Shown piece by piece: positions 25,670 through 35,614 of a stretch of DNA of 64,000 nucleotides. The notes under the pieces were generated by a model. The model was not told where the DNA came from, did not search any database, and was given only the letters and a program-made list of their open reading frames with translations. Position 1 is the stretch's first letter. The number at the start of each line of letters is the position of its first letter. The position numbers and the translations under genes were made by a program. Source of the DNA: Candidatus Scalindua sediminis (GTDB lineage Bacteria > Planctomycetota > Brocadiia > Brocadiales > Scalinduaceae); assembly GCA_008636105.1 (NCBI GenBank), contig VSDH01000002.1, positions 62,001 to 126,000 on the forward strand, in the 5' to 3' direction.

Positions 25670-26015
25670 AGTACTGTTCGGCACTGTGTTGGTTTGTAAC
25701 AAGAAATCCTTGAATTTGTCATTCTGAAGGAGGTTACGCCTGTCCTGACGGCAGGAAGGGACTGAAGAATCTATAGTTACAAAGCCGAGATTCTTCACGG
25801 AGTTTATCCCTTCGTTGCACTCAGGGCAAGCTCTGAGCGGTAAGGATTAGATTCTTCACTTCGTTCAGAATGACACAGGGCGAAGGGTTCAGAGATGACT
25901 GTGCAATCGGAGATTGCCTTAAGCGAAGGGGTTCAGAATGACACGCTAAAATCCTACTAAAACTACTAAAATAATGACTTTTTGAAAATGTGCATTTTTC
26001 GTGCTGAACAGTATT
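25670..26015. mobile_element. MITE with inverted ends and an 11-base direct repeat
   Basis: Direct repeats GGGTAGCGTGT lie at 25659-25669 and 26016-26026 and look like a target duplication. The element ends match as inverted repeats in 13 of 15 positions (25670-25684 versus 26001-26015; core TACTGTTC). The 346-base interior has further inverted stretches of the TCATTCTGAA/TTCAGAATGA type and no ORF. It sits between the sufS and prmC stop codons and touches the prmC stop. Confidence 0.85.
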
Positions 26016-26025
26016 GGGTAGCGTG

Positions 26026-26919
26026 TCATTTTCGTCTTGCCGATACTATGCGATCTATTTTCTGCAGGTCCTTAGTAATCTCAATATTTTCAAAATGTCC
26101 TTTCGTTTCAATGAGCTTTGTGATTGTTTTAGCCTGCGTTTCACCAACTTCCAGGATTAAGAATCCCTCTGGCCTTAACCACTCAGGGGTCTCCCTGATT
26201 ATGCGTTTGTAGAAACGTAATCCGTCTTTTCCTCCAACCAACGCATCGCGAGGTTCATGTTCAATTATTTCCGGCTCCAATTTATTCCAATCTGCTTCTT
26301 TAACATAAGGCGGATTTGAAACAATAAAGTCAATGTTTCCTCTGTTAAGATGCCCATCGAATGTCTCAAAGAGATTTCCATGCAAAAGATGAACCCTGTC
26401 TGCAACCCTGAGCCTTCGAACGTTTATCCCTGCTACGGCAAGAGCTTCTCTTGAGATGTCGTTTGCATAGACTTGTACATTCTGGAGATTCGTGGCTAAT
26501 GATATTGCAATGTTGCCACAGCCGGTTCCTATGTCCACAATGGTTATTGTCTTATCTGAAGGTGTTCTGTTCTTTATCTTGTTCAAAGCAGTTTCCACGA
26601 GTATTTCAGTATCTTGTCTTGGGATTAAGGTGCGTTCGTCTACGACGAAGTCAAGTGACATAAATTCCACATGGCCGGTAATGTATTGCAGGGGGACATG
26701 GTTTGCTCTTTTATTGATCAGTGTTTTGTATTTGCTGATATCTCCATCATTAATGATCTTGTCTGGATTTGTATGAAGCTCTATCCTGTCGCACGACAAT
26801 GTATGAGCAAGCAGAGTTTCTGCGTTTATGTGGGGAGATTCGATATTAGAATTCTTTAAGGTGCTAATTGCCCATCTCAATATATTGCGAATTGTATTCT
26901 TCTCTCGGATATTTACCAT
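26026..26919 (-). CDS. prmC: Release factor glutamine methyltransferase
   Basis: PrmC methylates the glutamine of the GGQ motif in release factors 1 and 2. The 297-residue protein has an N-terminal helical domain, then a Rossmann methyltransferase with VDIGTGCGNIAISLA for SAM and the catalytic SNPPYVKEADW. It follows prfA, its substrate gene, 75 bases downstream on the same strand, a common operon order. The stop codon is at the edge of a MITE insertion, so the native sequence after the gene has been replaced. Confidence 0.93.
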   Translation of the reverse strand: MVNIREKNTIRNILRWAISTLKNSNIESPHINAETLLAHTLSCDRIELHTNPDKIINDGDISKYKTLINKRANHVPLQYITGHVEFMSLDFVVDERTLIPRQDTEILVETALNKIKNRTPSDKTITIVDIGTGCGNIAISLATNLQNVQVYANDISREALAVAGINVRRLRVADRVHLLHGNLFETFDGHLNRGNIDFIVSNPPYVKEADWNKLEPEIIEHEPRDALVGGKDGLRFYKRIIRETPEWLRPEGFLILEVGETQAKTITKLIETKGHFENIEITKDLQKIDRIVSARRK

Positions 26920-26994
26920 GAATTTTGATGGGATGTATGAAATTTAAAAGGTGTGAAATAATTATAAGGGATTTGGAGAATATGGGAACATATA

Positions 26995-28092
26995 TTATAA
27001 GGTTGCAGCTAGTTCCTTCATCTTTTCTTCTTTTCCGTGATTTGTCATTGCTTCAGTCAATTCATCCATCTCTCCAAGCATTATCTTATCCAGACTGTAT
27101 AGATTGAGGTTTATTCGATGGTCGGTAACCCTGTTTTGCGGGTAGTTATATGTACGAATCTTTTCACTTCTATCACCGCTCCCTATCTGTGTACGGCGAG
27201 TTTTGTCACGTTCGTCTTTCTTTTGATCCTGTAAAAAACTGTAAAGACGGCTGCGCAAGATACGCATTGCTTTGCTGCGGTTTTTATGTTGCGACTTGTC
27301 ATCCATGCATTTAACTACAAGACCGGTTGGTATATGTGTAATTCTGACTGCAGAGCTGGTTTTGTTAACCTTTTGCCCACCGGGACCGGAAGCACGAAAT
27401 GTATCGATTTCGATATCTTTTGGGTCAATCTTTATTTCAACCTCTTCAATTTCCGGTAAAACTGCTACTGTTGCAGCCGAGGTATGTATTCTTCCACTTG
27501 TCTCTGTGGCAGGGACTCTTTGTACGCGGTGGGTGCCGCTTTCGTAGCAGAACTTCTGATAAACTGCTTCACCTGAGATGGAAAATGTTATTTCCTTAAA
27601 TCCACCCATTTCTGTAGGGCTATTGGCTAACATTTCTACTTTCCATCTTTGTTTCTCAGCATATTTTGTGTACATCCTGAAAAGATTAGCAGCAAACAAA
27701 GCCGCCTCTTCACCACCAGTTCCTGCACGGATTTCCATTATTACGTTTTTACGGGATTCATCGCTTTCTGTAAAAAAGTAACTCTTGATCTCTTCAAAAA
27801 GTTCTGTTTCTTTTTTTTCAAGGCTATTTACTTCATCCCTGGCCAGGTTTTGTAAATCGGCATCGCCGTTATTTTCAGAAAGGATGGCCTTGGCTTCCTC
27901 TTTTTGTTTGAGTGTCTCTTCTAATTGAGAATATTTGCCAACGAATTTTGAAAGTCTGCCGTGTTCTTTAACATAAGATGTATATCTGGTGTTGTCAGAA
28001 ATAACTTCCGGGTCTGAGAGGAGAGTTTCAAGTTCGTTATAGCGCTCGAGAATCTCCCGGAGTTTTTTCAATAGTTTCTCATTAATCTGCAT
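26995..28092 (-). CDS. prfA: Peptide chain release factor 1
   Basis: RF1 ends translation at UAA and UAG. The 365-residue protein has the tripeptide anticodon region [14 protein letters not shown] with PAT, which marks RF1 rather than RF2, and the catalytic GGQ in [16 protein letters not shown]. No programmed frameshift is present, as expected for RF1. It lies between rpmE (14 bases upstream) and prmC, forming a conventional rpmE-prfA-prmC operon. Confidence 0.96.
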   Translation of the reverse strand: MQINEKLLKKLREILERYNELETLLSDPEVISDNTRYTSYVKEHGRLSKFVGKYSQLEETLKQKEEAKAILSENNGDADLQNLARDEVNSLEKKETELFEEIKSYFFTESDESRKNVIMEIRAGTGGEEAALFAANLFRMYTKYAEKQRWKVEMLANSPTEMGGFKEITFSISGEAVYQKFCYESGTHRVQRVPATETSGRIHTSAATVAVLPEIEEVEIKIDPKDIEIDTFRASGPGGQKVNKTSSAVRITHIPTGLVVKCMDDKSQHKNRSKAMRILRSRLYSFLQDQKKDERDKTRRTQIGSGDRSEKIRTYNYPQNRVTDHRINLNLYSLDKIMLGEMDELTEAMTNHGKEEKMKELAATL

Positions 28093-28106
28093 TAATCATC
28101 TCCGTT

Positions 28107-28388
28107 TTATTTATTTTCTTTGGCCTTTTCTTCTTTATCTGAAGCGCCCGCATCAGTTGCTGTTGAAACTTTGTCTTTTATTGAATCATCAGACCAGCTA
28201 AATTTTCGCCTAAATCTATCAACCCTTCCTGCGGCATCCACAAATTTCTGTTTACCGGTGTAAAATGGGTGGCACTTTGAACAGAGCTCTACTGCTATTT
28301 TGCTTTTTGTTGACCTTGTTTTGAAAGTCTCTCCGCACCCACAGGTAACGGTTGTTTCTACGTATTCTGGATGAATTTCTTTCTTCAT
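28107..28388 (-). CDS. rpmE: 50S ribosomal protein L31
   Basis: A 93-residue L31 of the zinc-containing type, with Cys pairs in VTCGCGETF and [12 protein letters not shown]. The core ends near residue 68 and is followed by a charged tail ([10 protein letters not shown] through KEEKAKENK) not seen in most L31 proteins. It heads the rpmE-prfA-prmC operon; the promoter should be in 28389-28480. The C-terminal extension is unusual but similar tails occur in some planctomycetes and other phyla. Confidence 0.94.
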   Translation of the reverse strand: MKKEIHPEYVETTVTCGCGETFKTRSTKSKIAVELCSKCHPFYTGKQKFVDAAGRVDRFRRKFSWSDDSIKDKVSTATDAGASDKEEKAKENK

Positions 28389-28658
28389 GGATGTTAATCT
28401 CCCTTATTCAGTAAAAGACTTACTTTTATCATTACTAAAGATATTTTAGCTTTAAGATAGGCATTTTGCAAGTGTTCTTAAGCTAACAACATATACTATC
28501 AAACTGTATAAATTGCTGCAACAAAAAATATATACATTCCCATTCTTGTTTTTCGGGTGTTTTATCGGCATTTTTAGCCTATTTGATTTTCAAATCGAGT
28601 GATACTTAGGGCAATTGTCAACCATTTTTTTAGTATATAGCCTGGCTTTAATTTACAT
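28389..28658. other. Divergent promoter region
   Basis: AT-rich DNA between rpmE and the methyltransferase gene. It must hold the operon promoter for rpmE on the minus strand; no unambiguous boxes were settled on. No repeat element or coding potential was seen, which is unusual for a gap of this size in this window. Confidence 0.4.
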
Positions 28659-28687
28659 TTGACACCATGAGTATAAGCTGATATTCT
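28659..28687 (+). promoter_or_regulatory. Predicted sigma-70 promoter for the methyltransferase gene
   Basis: TTGACA at 28659-28664 and TATTCT at 28682-28687 are spaced by 17 bases. Transcription would begin near 28694, 25 bases before the ATG at 28719. It probably also serves hldE and gmhA downstream. Confidence 0.5.
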
Positions 28688-28718
28688 CTTTACAATTTGT
28701 TGAAAAGATTGCTGCGCT

Positions 28719-29726
28719 ATGGAATATACCAAAGATGCCATTGAAGAATATAGAGAAGACATCCTTGAACTTGGTTATTCGTTCTTCAAGCCAAAGGTAT
28801 TATTGATGGCAGTCAGACTTAATATTTTTGATATAATTGGTGAAATTGGCCTGTCCGCTGATGAGGTAGCGGCAAACTTAAACTCTGACAAAGAGGCGAC
28901 GGAGGTATTTCTGGATGCAATAGCCAGTTTAGGCTTGCTTGAAAAGGCACGTAATCAGTATTTTAATACGGAAAAAGGGAAAGAGGTATTTATTAGCAGC
29001 AAGGAGAGGTGTTTGGGGGATATGATTGTTCTTCAAGATGTTATGTGGAATGCCTGGAGCAAATTAGAAGAGTCAATAATTTCTGGAAGACCGGCACGAA
29101 AGCCGGATATGTTTCAGGGAGAAAGGGAAGAAACAAGAAACTTTATCCTGGCTATGAACAATACGGCCATAGGCATAGCTCCTAAGGTGTCAAAAGTGAT
29201 AGACTTGAGTGATTGTAAAACCTTAATTGATATTGGTGGTGGGTCTGGTGCTTATTCAGTATTTTTTTGTAAAGTAAACAGGGAGCTTGAGGCAGTTATA
29301 CTGGATCTGCCGGGCACATTGGAGGTTACAAAGGAGTTGATTTCTAACTTGGATATCTCACATAGAATACAGTTAATGGAAGGAGATTTTAATAAGCAAA
29401 TAGAAGGGAAATATGATGCCGCCTTCCTTTCGAACATTATTCATTGTGAAGGAGAGAGAGAGAATATTGCATTAATAAAAAGAGTGTATAATGCATTAAA
29501 CAGCGGCGGGAAGATAATTATTCAGGACTTTATGCTGGATGGTAATAAAACCTCTCCCACATTCCCTGCACTATTTTCACTTAATATGCTATTGTTCACA
29601 GAAAACGGAAGGTCTTACTCCTTTCAAGAAATAGAAAACTGGCTTAAAGAAGCTGGTTTTCATGACTTAACCAGAATGAATATAAAACTTCCTAGATCTA
29701 TTTCTGTTTTGGTAGGAAAGAAATAA
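28719..29726 (+). CDS. SAM-dependent O-methyltransferase with dimerisation domain
   Basis: A 335-residue protein of the plant-caffeate / acetylserotonin O-methyltransferase-like group (methyltransferase family 2). The N-terminal third is a winged-helix dimerisation domain (FFKPKVLLMAVRLNIFDII, LGLLEKARNQYFNT). The SAM site is LIDIGGGSGAYSVFF, with VILDLPGT as the acidic loop. The substrate is unknown; relatives act on polyketides, quinones and carotenoids. It is joined tightly to hldE with one base between stop and start, which suggests an operon but not a functional link to heptose synthesis. Confidence 0.85.
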   Translation: MEYTKDAIEEYREDILELGYSFFKPKVLLMAVRLNIFDIIGEIGLSADEVAANLNSDKEATEVFLDAIASLGLLEKARNQYFNTEKGKEVFISSKERCLGDMIVLQDVMWNAWSKLEESIISGRPARKPDMFQGEREETRNFILAMNNTAIGIAPKVSKVIDLSDCKTLIDIGGGSGAYSVFFCKVNRELEAVILDLPGTLEVTKELISNLDISHRIQLMEGDFNKQIEGKYDAAFLSNIIHCEGERENIALIKRVYNALNSGGKIIIQDFMLDGNKTSPTFPALFSLNMLLFTENGRSYSFQEIENWLKEAGFHDLTRMNIKLPRSISVLVGKK

Positions 29727-29727
29727 A

Positions 29728-31221
29728 TTGTCTGATAACCTGGCACACATCTTATCAACCATCGGTAGGCCAAACGTCCTCTTGGTAGGGGACTTCATGC
29801 TGGATAAATATGTCTGGGGTGAAGTTAAACGTATATCACAGGAGGCCCCGATACCGGTGATAAATGTAACGTCTGAGGAAGTAAGGCCTGGTGGAGCTGG
29901 AAGCGTTGCAAATAACCTTGCACACCTCGGTGCAAATGTTTATTGTTGCGGCGTTATCGGTAATGATGATGAAGGTAAACGATTACGGGAAATATTAAAT
30001 AATTTAAGAGTCGAAACGGATGGCATAGTTGAGGATAGTAATAGACCTACGACTGTGAAGGTTAGAATGATGGGGCATCTACAGTCGGCCGGAAGAGGTG
30101 TTCAGCAGCTTTTAAGGATTGATTATGAAAGAACTGATGAGATACAGGGGAAAATACAGGATGAGATTATCAACAAGATAAAAAATAAAGTCCAACATCT
30201 TGATGTAATCTTGATTTCAGATATGAACAAAGGTGTAGTATCTAAACAATTTGTAGAAACCGTTATTAATTATGGTAAAAAGCAAAAGGTACCCATTATT
30301 GTGGATCCGAGGTATGGTGGTGATTATGGTAATTATAAAGGTGTAACAGTAATAGCTCCTAACCGATACGAAGCAGAACTATCAACGGGGATTAAGATAA
30401 CGGGAATTGATAGTTTAAAGGCTGCTGGTAAGAAATTATTGAAAGACCTTTCACTTGAGTGCGTTATTATAACGGTCGATAAAGATGGGATGTTCTTATA
30501 CAATAAAAACGGTGAATGCAATCTAATCCCTACGGTGCCCAAGGACGTTTATGACGTTAGTGGTGCGGGTGATATGGTCTTGAGTGTTCTTGGATTTGTA
30601 GCGGGAGGTGGGAACAGTTTTGAAGATGCTGCTGCAATTGCAAACGTTGCAGCAGGGATTGAGGTTGGCAAGATTGGTGCAATGCCTATTAGTAGGAGCG
30701 AAATATTGAGTGAACTTATGGGAGGGACGAATCCACTATATTCCAAGATAAAAGTTTTAGATGAGTTGGAGAAGATACTTGATAAGCATAGGGGAAATAA
30801 CGATAAAATTGTATTTACTAATGGTTGCTTTGATATACTTCATATTGGTCATGTAGAATATCTTAAATTTTCAAGACGTGCGGGTGATGTACTGGTGGTT
30901 GGATTGAATACCGATGAATCCGTAAGAGCGCAAAAGGGTCAAGGTAGACCTTTCGTTGCAGAAGATGAAAGGGCCAGATTGGTTTCAGCATTGGAAGACG
31001 TAGACTATGTTGTGCTTTTCGACGAGCAGACACCTGAAAACCTTATCAGGAGGATGAAACCGGATATTCTGGTAAAGGGAGAAGACTGGAGGGAAAAGGG
31101 GGTAGTTGGTCGTGAGTTTGTTGAATCTTATGGGGGGAAGGTACTCCTGGCACCACTTGTAAAAGGTGCTTCAACAACTGATATTGTTTCAAAGGTATTG
31201 GAGAAAACCAATAGACCGTGA
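29728..31221 (+). CDS. hldE: Bifunctional heptose-7-phosphate kinase / heptose-1-phosphate adenylyltransferase
   Basis: HldE makes the activated ADP-heptose used in LPS core synthesis. The 497-residue protein has an N-terminal PfkB-type sugar kinase (GGAGSVANNLAHLGA near residue 52, catalytic VSGAGDMVLSVL near residue 272) and a C-terminal nucleotidyltransferase with TNGCFDILHIGHVEYL and its HIGH-type motif. Both halves look complete. The start is TTG at 29728, one base after the methyltransferase stop, with AGGAAAG upstream. gmhA, the first pathway step, follows 80 bases later. Confidence 0.94.
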   Translation: MSDNLAHILSTIGRPNVLLVGDFMLDKYVWGEVKRISQEAPIPVINVTSEEVRPGGAGSVANNLAHLGANVYCCGVIGNDDEGKRLREILNNLRVETDGIVEDSNRPTTVKVRMMGHLQSAGRGVQQLLRIDYERTDEIQGKIQDEIINKIKNKVQHLDVILISDMNKGVVSKQFVETVINYGKKQKVPIIVDPRYGGDYGNYKGVTVIAPNRYEAELSTGIKITGIDSLKAAGKKLLKDLSLECVIITVDKDGMFLYNKNGECNLIPTVPKDVYDVSGAGDMVLSVLGFVAGGGNSFEDAAAIANVAAGIEVGKIGAMPISRSEILSELMGGTNPLYSKIKVLDELEKILDKHRGNNDKIVFTNGCFDILHIGHVEYLKFSRRAGDVLVVGLNTDESVRAQKGQGRPFVAEDERARLVSALEDVDYVVLFDEQTPENLIRRMKPDILVKGEDWREKGVVGREFVESYGGKVLLAPLVKGASTTDIVSKVLEKTNRP

Positions 31222-31301
31222 GTAAGTGAAGTAAATAGGTTTTTTGAGGAATTGTGTGGAGGGAATGTAACCACAGAGATGTCAGAAGGGCCGAAGTAAA
31301 G

Positions 31302-31871
31302 ATGAAGAACGAAATCGAAAAGTCTTTAAATGAAAGCATAAGTGTAAAATCAGAGGTTCTTTCTAATAGTGTGGGGACTATTGCCAGGATTGCAACAATG
31401 GCTGTAGATGCACTCAGAGATGGTCATTCATTGTACTTCATGGGTAATGGCGGCAGTGCTGCAGATTCACAACATATTTCCGGAGAGCTTGTTGGCAGAT
31501 ATAAAAAAGATAGAAAGCCTCTGCCGGTTCTTGCCTTAACTACCGATACATCTGTACTAACAGCAATTTCAAATGATTTTGGATACGAATATTGTTTTGA
31601 GAAACAGGTAGAGGCATTTGTCAAGAATGGTGATGTTGTATTTGGTTTGAGTACAAGTGGCAACTCTACAAACATTATAAATGCTTTAAAGTTGGCCGGA
31701 AAGATAGGGGCTAAGACTATAGGTTTTACAGGAAGAGACGGTGGGATGATTAAGGGTATTGTAGATGTATGTCTTATGATTCCATCGTCAGACACACCTC
31801 GCATACAGGAATGCCATATAACCGTTGGTCATATCCTGTGTTCTATAATAGAAAATGAACTATTCGATTGA
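31302..31871 (+). CDS. gmhA: Sedoheptulose-7-phosphate isomerase
   Basis: GmhA isomerises sedoheptulose-7-phosphate to D,D-heptose-7-phosphate, the first step of ADP-heptose synthesis. The protein is a SIS-domain enzyme with GNGGSAADSQHISGELVGR near the N-terminus and GLSTSGNSTNIINAL in the middle. The C-terminal IQECHITVGHILC supplies the catalytic histidine helix. The ATG at 31302 gives 189 residues, near the family norm; the frame is open to a GTG at 31254 that would add 16 unusual residues. It follows hldE directly, so the two genes form a heptose module. Confidence 0.92.
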   Translation: MKNEIEKSLNESISVKSEVLSNSVGTIARIATMAVDALRDGHSLYFMGNGGSAADSQHISGELVGRYKKDRKPLPVLALTTDTSVLTAISNDFGYEYCFEKQVEAFVKNGDVVFGLSTSGNSTNIINALKLAGKIGAKTIGFTGRDGGMIKGIVDVCLMIPSSDTPRIQECHITVGHILCSIIENELFD

Positions 31872-31888
31872 TTTGTTTCGCTCTACTT

Positions 31889-32088
31889 GTGAAGCTCCAT
31901 AGCTTTACAGCCGTGGCTTCCCGACTGTGTCGGACCTAGAAGTCGTGCCTTAGGCAGATCCGCCTTCGGCGTGACTACTCCTAGGGGCGCCTCAGGCGGC
32001 TTGTGTTACGGGGTTTCATAGAGCGAAACCCCGCACCGAAATCCATTCATCCATGGGTTCACATCCGTGGATGAATGGTGCGTGGGTA
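31889..32088. repeat. Palindromic element, copy 2 (IS605-end-like hairpins)
   Basis: A 200-base relative of 23222-23445, with the same end hairpins (GAAGCTCCA/TGGCTTC and CCATTCATCCATGG/CGTGGATGAATGG) and the same internal module. It lacks the 25-base block present in copy 1. It begins just after gmhA and ends near a G-run at 32089. The compensating changes between copies in the terminal hairpin arms suggest the stem is maintained. Confidence 0.8.
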
Positions 32089-32130
32089 GGGGGGGGGGTG
32101 TAAAAGAATTAGTGGGATGGAAATACAGGT

Positions 32131-32448
32131 TTATTTAGTTTCATTTTCGAGCCAGGATAGATATTTATTAGACCCTTCAATTATCGGTATACTTATTACC
32201 TCGGGTACCTCATAGCTGTGTAGTGCTTTTACCCTTTTCTCAATTTGCTTAAATAGCTTTTTCTTTGTCTTTAGTATTATCAAGACTTCTTTATCATCGC
32301 ATATCTTTCCCTGCCAACGGTATATGGAACGTATGGGTGATATAATATTAGCACATGCCACTAATTTTTCTTCGACCAATGCGCGTCCTATCTTTTCTGC
32401 TTCATCTAGTGAACTTGTCGTAATAAAAATGACTGTGTAGTCAGGCAT
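32131..32448 (-). CDS. cutA: Divalent-cation tolerance protein CutA
   Basis: A 105-residue CutA1, a small trimeric ferredoxin-like-fold protein linked to tolerance of copper and other divalent metals. Family features are VIFITTSSLDEAEKIGRAL near the start, VACANIISPIRSIYRWQGKI and the KALHSYEVPEVISIPI stretch. The true biochemical role of CutA is unclear. The gene is solitary on the minus strand and abuts a repeat element at its 3' end. Confidence 0.92.
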   Translation of the reverse strand: MPDYTVIFITTSSLDEAEKIGRALVEEKLVACANIISPIRSIYRWQGKICDDKEVLIILKTKKKLFKQIEKRVKALHSYEVPEVISIPIIEGSNKYLSWLENETK

Positions 32449-32488
32449 TGGTTTTGAATTTAGTCAGATGGAAAATTTAAAATTAAAA

Positions 32489-32622
32489 AACCAGCATGTA
32501 ATATAAAAGGGCAGGCTCTTTATTATTTGTTCCAAATGGAACAATTGGCCACTTGTAACCTGGAATTCTTATGGAGTTCCTTAGTCCTTTGCCCGTTGCC
32601 TTTATATTTTTTCATGCTGGTT
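32489..32622. repeat. 134-base inverted-repeat element upstream of bioF
   Basis: AACCAGCATG at 32489-32498 is the exact inverse of CATGCTGGTT at 32613-32622, and similarity continues inward (ATATAAAAGGGC against GCCTTTATAT). The centre contains a short palindrome TTGTTCCAAATGGAACAA. On the minus strand the right arm runs into TTTTTT, so it could serve as a terminator. No ORF is inside. It may be a small MITE or a structured RNA. Confidence 0.65.
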
Positions 32623-32689
32623 CTTTCCAATAGCTCTTCTATAGTAATTATAGCATAATAAACTGGATAGACAATACGGTTTTAATATT

Positions 32690-33835
32690 ATGGAAAAAAT
32701 ATCGAATGAATTGAAAAAAATCAAGAAATCCGGTCTTTACAGAGAGCTTAATATTGTAGAAGGTGCACAGGGACCTCATGTAAAAATAAAAGGACGAAAA
32801 TATATATCCTTTTGTTCAAATAATTACCTTGGTCTTGCAAATCACCCGGAGATTGCGAAAGCCGTAGAAGATGCAGTGAAAAAGTATGGTTGGGGAGCAG
32901 GGGCATCGAGATTAATTTCTGGAAATATGAAATTGCATGAAACACTTGAGGAAGAAATATCAAAATTCAAAAGAAAGGAAGCTACCATTGTCTTTCCAAC
33001 AGGATACATGGCTAATATAGGTACTATCTGTTCTCTGGTATCAAGTGGGGATTTAGTCATTTGTGATAGGCTTAATCATGCAAGTATTATAGATGGTTGT
33101 CGATTATCAGGAGCTACCTTCAGGGTATATCCGCACCGTGACACGGTAAAACTCGAAAACATACTTAAGAAATCTTCAAAATACCCTCGTAAATTGATTG
33201 TTACGGACACTGTATTCAGTATGGATGGAGACCTGGCACCTCTTCCTGATATTGTTAGAATTGCTCGTAAATACAAAGCAATGGTTATGGTTGATGAGGC
33301 TCATGGTACGGGTGTTTTTGGAAAAAATGGAAGGGGGGTTGTTGAACATTTCAATTTGAATGAGAAGGTAAATATTGTTATGGGTACTTTAAGTAAGGCA
33401 GTTGGAAGTCTGGGTGGTTTTGTCTCTGGTGATAAAAATTTAATCAATTACCTTAGAAATAAAGCAAGGACATTTATGTACACTACTGCACTCCCACCCG
33501 CCGTGTGTGCCGCATCTATTGCGGGGATTAAGTTAATTCAAAAGGATCATTCGCTTAGAGAATCGCTCTGGCGTAATGTGCATTATGTAAAGGAGGGACT
33601 GAAATTATTAAACCTCAACTTAGTCTCATCAGAAAGTCCAATCATACCGGTTATGATTGGGGATGCAAAGAAGGCAGTTAACATGTCAAGTTTTCTCTTT
33701 GAGAGTGGGGTCTTAATCCCGGCTATTCGCCCTCCCACCGTTCCAGATAAATCAAGTCGACTCAGGGTTACGGTTATGGCAACACATACCAGAGCTGATT
33801 TAGATAAATTAATTGATGTCTTAAAGAGCGGTTAA
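32690..33835 (+). CDS. bioF: 8-amino-7-oxononanoate synthase-like aminotransferase
   Basis: An alpha-oxoamine synthase of 381 residues. BioF condenses pimeloyl-ACP or -CoA with alanine in biotin synthesis. Features are FCSNNYLGLANHPEI, YGWGAGASRLISGN (BioF-type; the 2-amino-3-ketobutyrate ligase group differs here), DRLNHASIIDG and the PLP lysine in GTLSKAVGSLGGF. VDEAHGTGVFG is also present. No other biotin genes are adjacent, so another acyl donor cannot be ruled out; glycine C-acetyltransferase is the main alternative. Confidence 0.85.
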   Translation: MEKISNELKKIKKSGLYRELNIVEGAQGPHVKIKGRKYISFCSNNYLGLANHPEIAKAVEDAVKKYGWGAGASRLISGNMKLHETLEEEISKFKRKEATIVFPTGYMANIGTICSLVSSGDLVICDRLNHASIIDGCRLSGATFRVYPHRDTVKLENILKKSSKYPRKLIVTDTVFSMDGDLAPLPDIVRIARKYKAMVMVDEAHGTGVFGKNGRGVVEHFNLNEKVNIVMGTLSKAVGSLGGFVSGDKNLINYLRNKARTFMYTTALPPAVCAASIAGIKLIQKDHSLRESLWRNVHYVKEGLKLLNLNLVSSESPIIPVMIGDAKKAVNMSSFLFESGVLIPAIRPPTVPDKSSRLRVTVMATHTRADLDKLIDVLKSG

Positions 33836-34090
33836 ATCTGTATCGAAGAATCTTGATAATAAAGTTACATTAACTTATTTTGATTCATTGTAAGAGAAAA
33901 ATATTTGTTTATTTTAATCGCTTTGTACTATTATTTTCACCCCGTAGGAACGGCCTGTATGCCCGTCCGACCGGAACGGGCGGGAAATTCCAATGGGTTT
34001 TGCTGGTTCAATAAGTAATTTCTTATCATCTAATCTAATGTACCCACAAAATTCCGGGCAATACCTGGAATTTTAAAAGACAACACAAAA

Positions 34091-35612
34091 ATGGCCTCCG
34101 ATACTGATACAATCCAGATTGCACTCAAGCACCATCAAGCTGGTCAATTCCAGAAAGCTGAATCCATTTATCGCCAGATTCTTCTAGACAATCCAAATCA
34201 TCCTGATGCCTTACACTTATTAGGTGTGTTGACACATCGGTTGGGGAAAAATACCATAGCCGCTGAACTGATTAACAAGGCAATTGCAAATAATCCTCAA
34301 AATCCAATTTTCCATTTCAACCTGGGTGTAGTCCTAAACGCGCTCGGAAAGTGGAAGGATGCGATGAAGGCCTACGAGCAGGCACTGAGGTTAAAACCAG
34401 ATTATGCTGAGGCTTTGAATAATCTTGGAAGTATCATGGAAACCCATGGCAAGATTGATGGTGCAATTGAAAAATACCAGCAGGCATTACGGATAAAACC
34501 GGAATATGTTGAGGCTTTGAATAATCTAGGGAATGCCCTGAAGGCCAAGGGCCAGCTTGATGATGCAATTGAAAAATTCCTACAAGTATTACGGTTAAAA
34601 CCAGATTATGCTGAGGTCCTGAATAATCTAGGGAATGCCCTGAAAGCCAGGGGCCAGCTTGATGATGCAATTGAGAAATACCAAAAGGCAATACGACTTA
34701 AACCTGAGTTTCCCGAGGCCTGGATTAACCTGGGTAATAGCCAGGAAGCGCTAGGACTTCTCGAATCTGCTATAGATAGTTGCCGACAAGCATTAAGGCA
34801 TAAACCAGACTATGTTATAGCTCACAGTTATCTTTTATTTTTGATGAGTTATAACGCTTTGTACTCCCCGGATCGTATTTTGGAGGAACACAGGAACTGG
34901 GATGCGATCCAAGGTGGGAAACAGAAGGCACATACTTTCTCCCACTCAAGTTCAGGTGGACCTGACAAACGATTAAAGATTGGTTATGTTTCACCAGATT
35001 TACGGCAGCATGCCGTAAGCCTTTTTTTCGATCCAATTCTAAAAAATCATGATAGAAGCCAAGTAGAAATCTTTTGCTACGCTGAGGTCAGTAAACCGGA
35101 TGCAGTTACGGAAAGTCTTAAGATGATAGCTGACAAATGGCGCACTACCGTAGACCTGAGTGATGAAGGATGTAGCGCATATGATCTATGACGATAAAAT
35201 AGACATCCTTATCGATTTAGCAGGCCATACAGCAGGTAGTCGTTTAAGAGTCTTCACTTACAAACCAGCGCCAATACAGGTTACCTACCTGGGTTACTGT
35301 ACTACTACAGGGCTAAAGACTATGGACTATTGGATTACGGATACGGTGTTACATCCAAAGGACACTCTTGAGCTAGCGGTGGAAACAATTATTCGGCTTC
35401 CACGTTGCTGGCTTTGCTATCAACCACCTGCTGATGCTCCAAAGATAGAGCCGAAGGTTTGTGCAAACAATGGTGTTACGTTTGGGAGCTTTAATAATTT
35501 ATCAAAGATGGCTCCCGATGTCATTGCATGTTGGAGTCAGCTCTTGAAAGAAGTACCAAACAGCAGATTACTTCTTAAGGCGCGGCTACTAGCTGATCCA
35601 TTTAAGGACAAA
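34091..35612 (+). pseudogene. TPR / O-GlcNAc-transferase-like gene, frameshifted and truncated
   Basis: The first frame holds about six tetratricopeptide repeats (residues 10-250, for example NNLGNALKAKGQLDDAIEKF) and then the start of a glycosyltransferase-41 domain, RLKIGYVSPDLRQHAVS. After DLSDE the frame is lost; the +1 frame continues as DVAHMIYDDKIDILIDLAG and HTAGSRLRVFTYKPAPIQV. Removing one G at 35168-35169 restores it. The protein then stops at ADPFKDK where an inverted repeat begins, so the C-terminal catalytic part has been lost to the RAYT unit insertion. Intact relatives add sugar to proteins. Confidence 0.85.
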
Positions 35613-35614
35613 TA

